Source: Gemmatimonadota bacterium (GTDB taxonomy: Bacteria; Gemmatimonadota; Gemmatimonadetes; Gemmatimonadales; GWC2-71-9). Taken from it: a stretch of DNA of 5,934 nucleotides. The stretch lies in assembly GCA_022573095.1 (NCBI GenBank), contig JACZUR010000146.1:1-5934 (forward strand), in the 5' to 3' direction. The translations under genes and the position numbers were made by a program. Positions 5,401 through 5,934 of the stretch are shown one piece after another (the first letter of the stretch is position 1; every line of letters starts with the position of its first letter). The notes under the pieces are model-generated. The model worked only from the letters and a program-made list of their open reading frames with translations, did not search any database and was not told where the DNA came from.

Positions 5401-5856
5401 GTGATCGATCAACAAAAAGCCGCGCACGTCGAACCTATCGCCAAACAGATCACAGTTGATCTGACTCTTGAAGCGGCATTCCGACGTTTCACAGAGGGAA
5501 TCGATGAGTGGTGGCCAAAACGCACGCACTCTGTCTGGAAGGAAGAAACGGCTCGCGTTGAAATGCAGTCATCGGTAGGCGGGTCCTTGGTTGAACACCA
5601 TAGAGACGGCAGACAATCAGTGTGGGGAACCATAAAGGAGTGGGACCCGCCCCACAGAATCGCTTTCACATGGCATCCCGGAAGAGATGAATCCACCGAG
5701 CAACTGGTCGAAGTAGAATTCTCCCTGATTGGCGATCGGACTCGAGTCGATCTCATTCATTCAAATTGGGAAGCGTTGGGGGAAGAAGCCTCCAAGATGA
5801 GAGAGGGCTATGTGAGCGGATGGGATCAGGTACTAGGACAATTCCTATCCATCTAA
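5401..5856 (+). CDS. SRPBCC-fold protein, AHSA1-like (START/Bet v 1 type)
   Basis: The 151-residue product is a small soluble protein of the SRPBCC superfamily, whose helix-grip fold encloses a hydrophobic pocket for a small ligand. The ligand is unknown. Family features are the opening strand with AFRRFTEGIDEWWP (26-39), then HSVW (43-46), a GTIKEWDPPHRIAFTWHPG segment in the middle, the strand VEVEFSLIGDRTRVDLIHS, and a closing helix with GYVSGWDQVLGQF. There is no signal peptide or membrane segment. GTG 5401-5403 is chosen because GAGG (5392-5395), overlapping the repressor stop, lies 5 bases before it. An in-frame ATG at 5356 would add 15 residues read from inside the repressor gene and has no reason to be used. 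It is almost surely co-transcribed with the ArsR-type gene. Pairs of this kind are common, with the repressor controlling both. The name AHSA1 reflects fold, not Hsp90 activity. Confidence 0.87.
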   Translation: MIDQQKAAHVEPIAKQITVDLTLEAAFRRFTEGIDEWWPKRTHSVWKEETARVEMQSSVGGSLVEHHRDGRQSVWGTIKEWDPPHRIAFTWHPGRDESTEQLVEVEFSLIGDRTRVDLIHSNWEALGEEASKMREGYVSGWDQVLGQFLSI

Positions 5857-5934
5857 AATTCGGACTCTTCACTGGCACTCTGTACCCTCTCGCAACAGTT
5901 TCATGCGGATGCGAGTTGAACACACATCAATCCG
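5857..5934. other. Right-edge region after the SRPBCC gene
   Basis: No clear gene or terminator is seen. CTCGCA (5889-5894) and TGCGAG (5910-5915) could pair as a 6-bp stem over a 15-base loop, without a T-run. A minus-strand frame is open from the right edge to TGA at 5871-5869 (21 codons) and could be the tail of a convergent gene, but it is too short to judge. Confidence 0.3.

Noticed and set aside
5869..5934. Tail of a convergent minus-strand gene at the right edge
   Set aside because: 21 open codons without a recognisable motif are not enough to call a gene.

Overview
The window holds seven intact bacterial genes in two blocks, plus possible gene ends at both edges. Composition is moderately GC-rich, gaps are short, and there are no introns, RNA genes, mobile elements or CRISPR arrays. 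A signal-peptide protein and a membrane-anchored zinc anti-sigma factor suggest an envelope-stress-sensing bacterium. The family mix would suit Gemmatimonadota, Acidobacteriota or a similar soil or aquatic phylum, but the phylum cannot be fixed from this sequence. The window begins with a BamHI site (GGATCC), so its left edge may be a cloning junction.

Minus-strand block, in transcription order: NAD-type malic enzyme (3284-4933), an ECF sigma factor starting at TTG (2675-3217), its anti-sigma factor (1998-2678), a secreted protein of unknown function (1270-1890) and a CaCA-family Ca2+/H+ antiporter (85-1176). Sigma and anti-sigma overlap by ATGA. The anti-sigma factor has an unusual build: an N-terminal zinc-binding domain, one membrane helix, then a YCII/DGPF-like domain predicted to lie outside the membrane.

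The main finding is that the same promoter-like signature, TGTAACTTC then 15 bases then GTC, occurs just upstream of the sigma gene (3246-3275) and of the secreted-protein gene (1941-1970). It resembles ECF promoters (AACTT, 16 bases, GTC). The simplest reading is that the sigma factor drives its own operon and the secreted protein, held in check by the YCII-domain anti-sigma factor. The antiporter may be a further member by read-through.

Plus-strand block: a small ArsR-type repressor (5079-5393) followed 7 bases later by an SRPBCC/AHSA1-like protein (5401-5856). The repressor gene has a good -35/-10 promoter whose predicted transcription start almost coincides with the GTG start codon. Two adjacent copies of a 16-bp inverted repeat (ATAAGT-N4-ACTTAT) cover the -10 box and the first codons, as expected for autorepression. 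The 145-bp gap between the malic enzyme and repressor genes is divergent.
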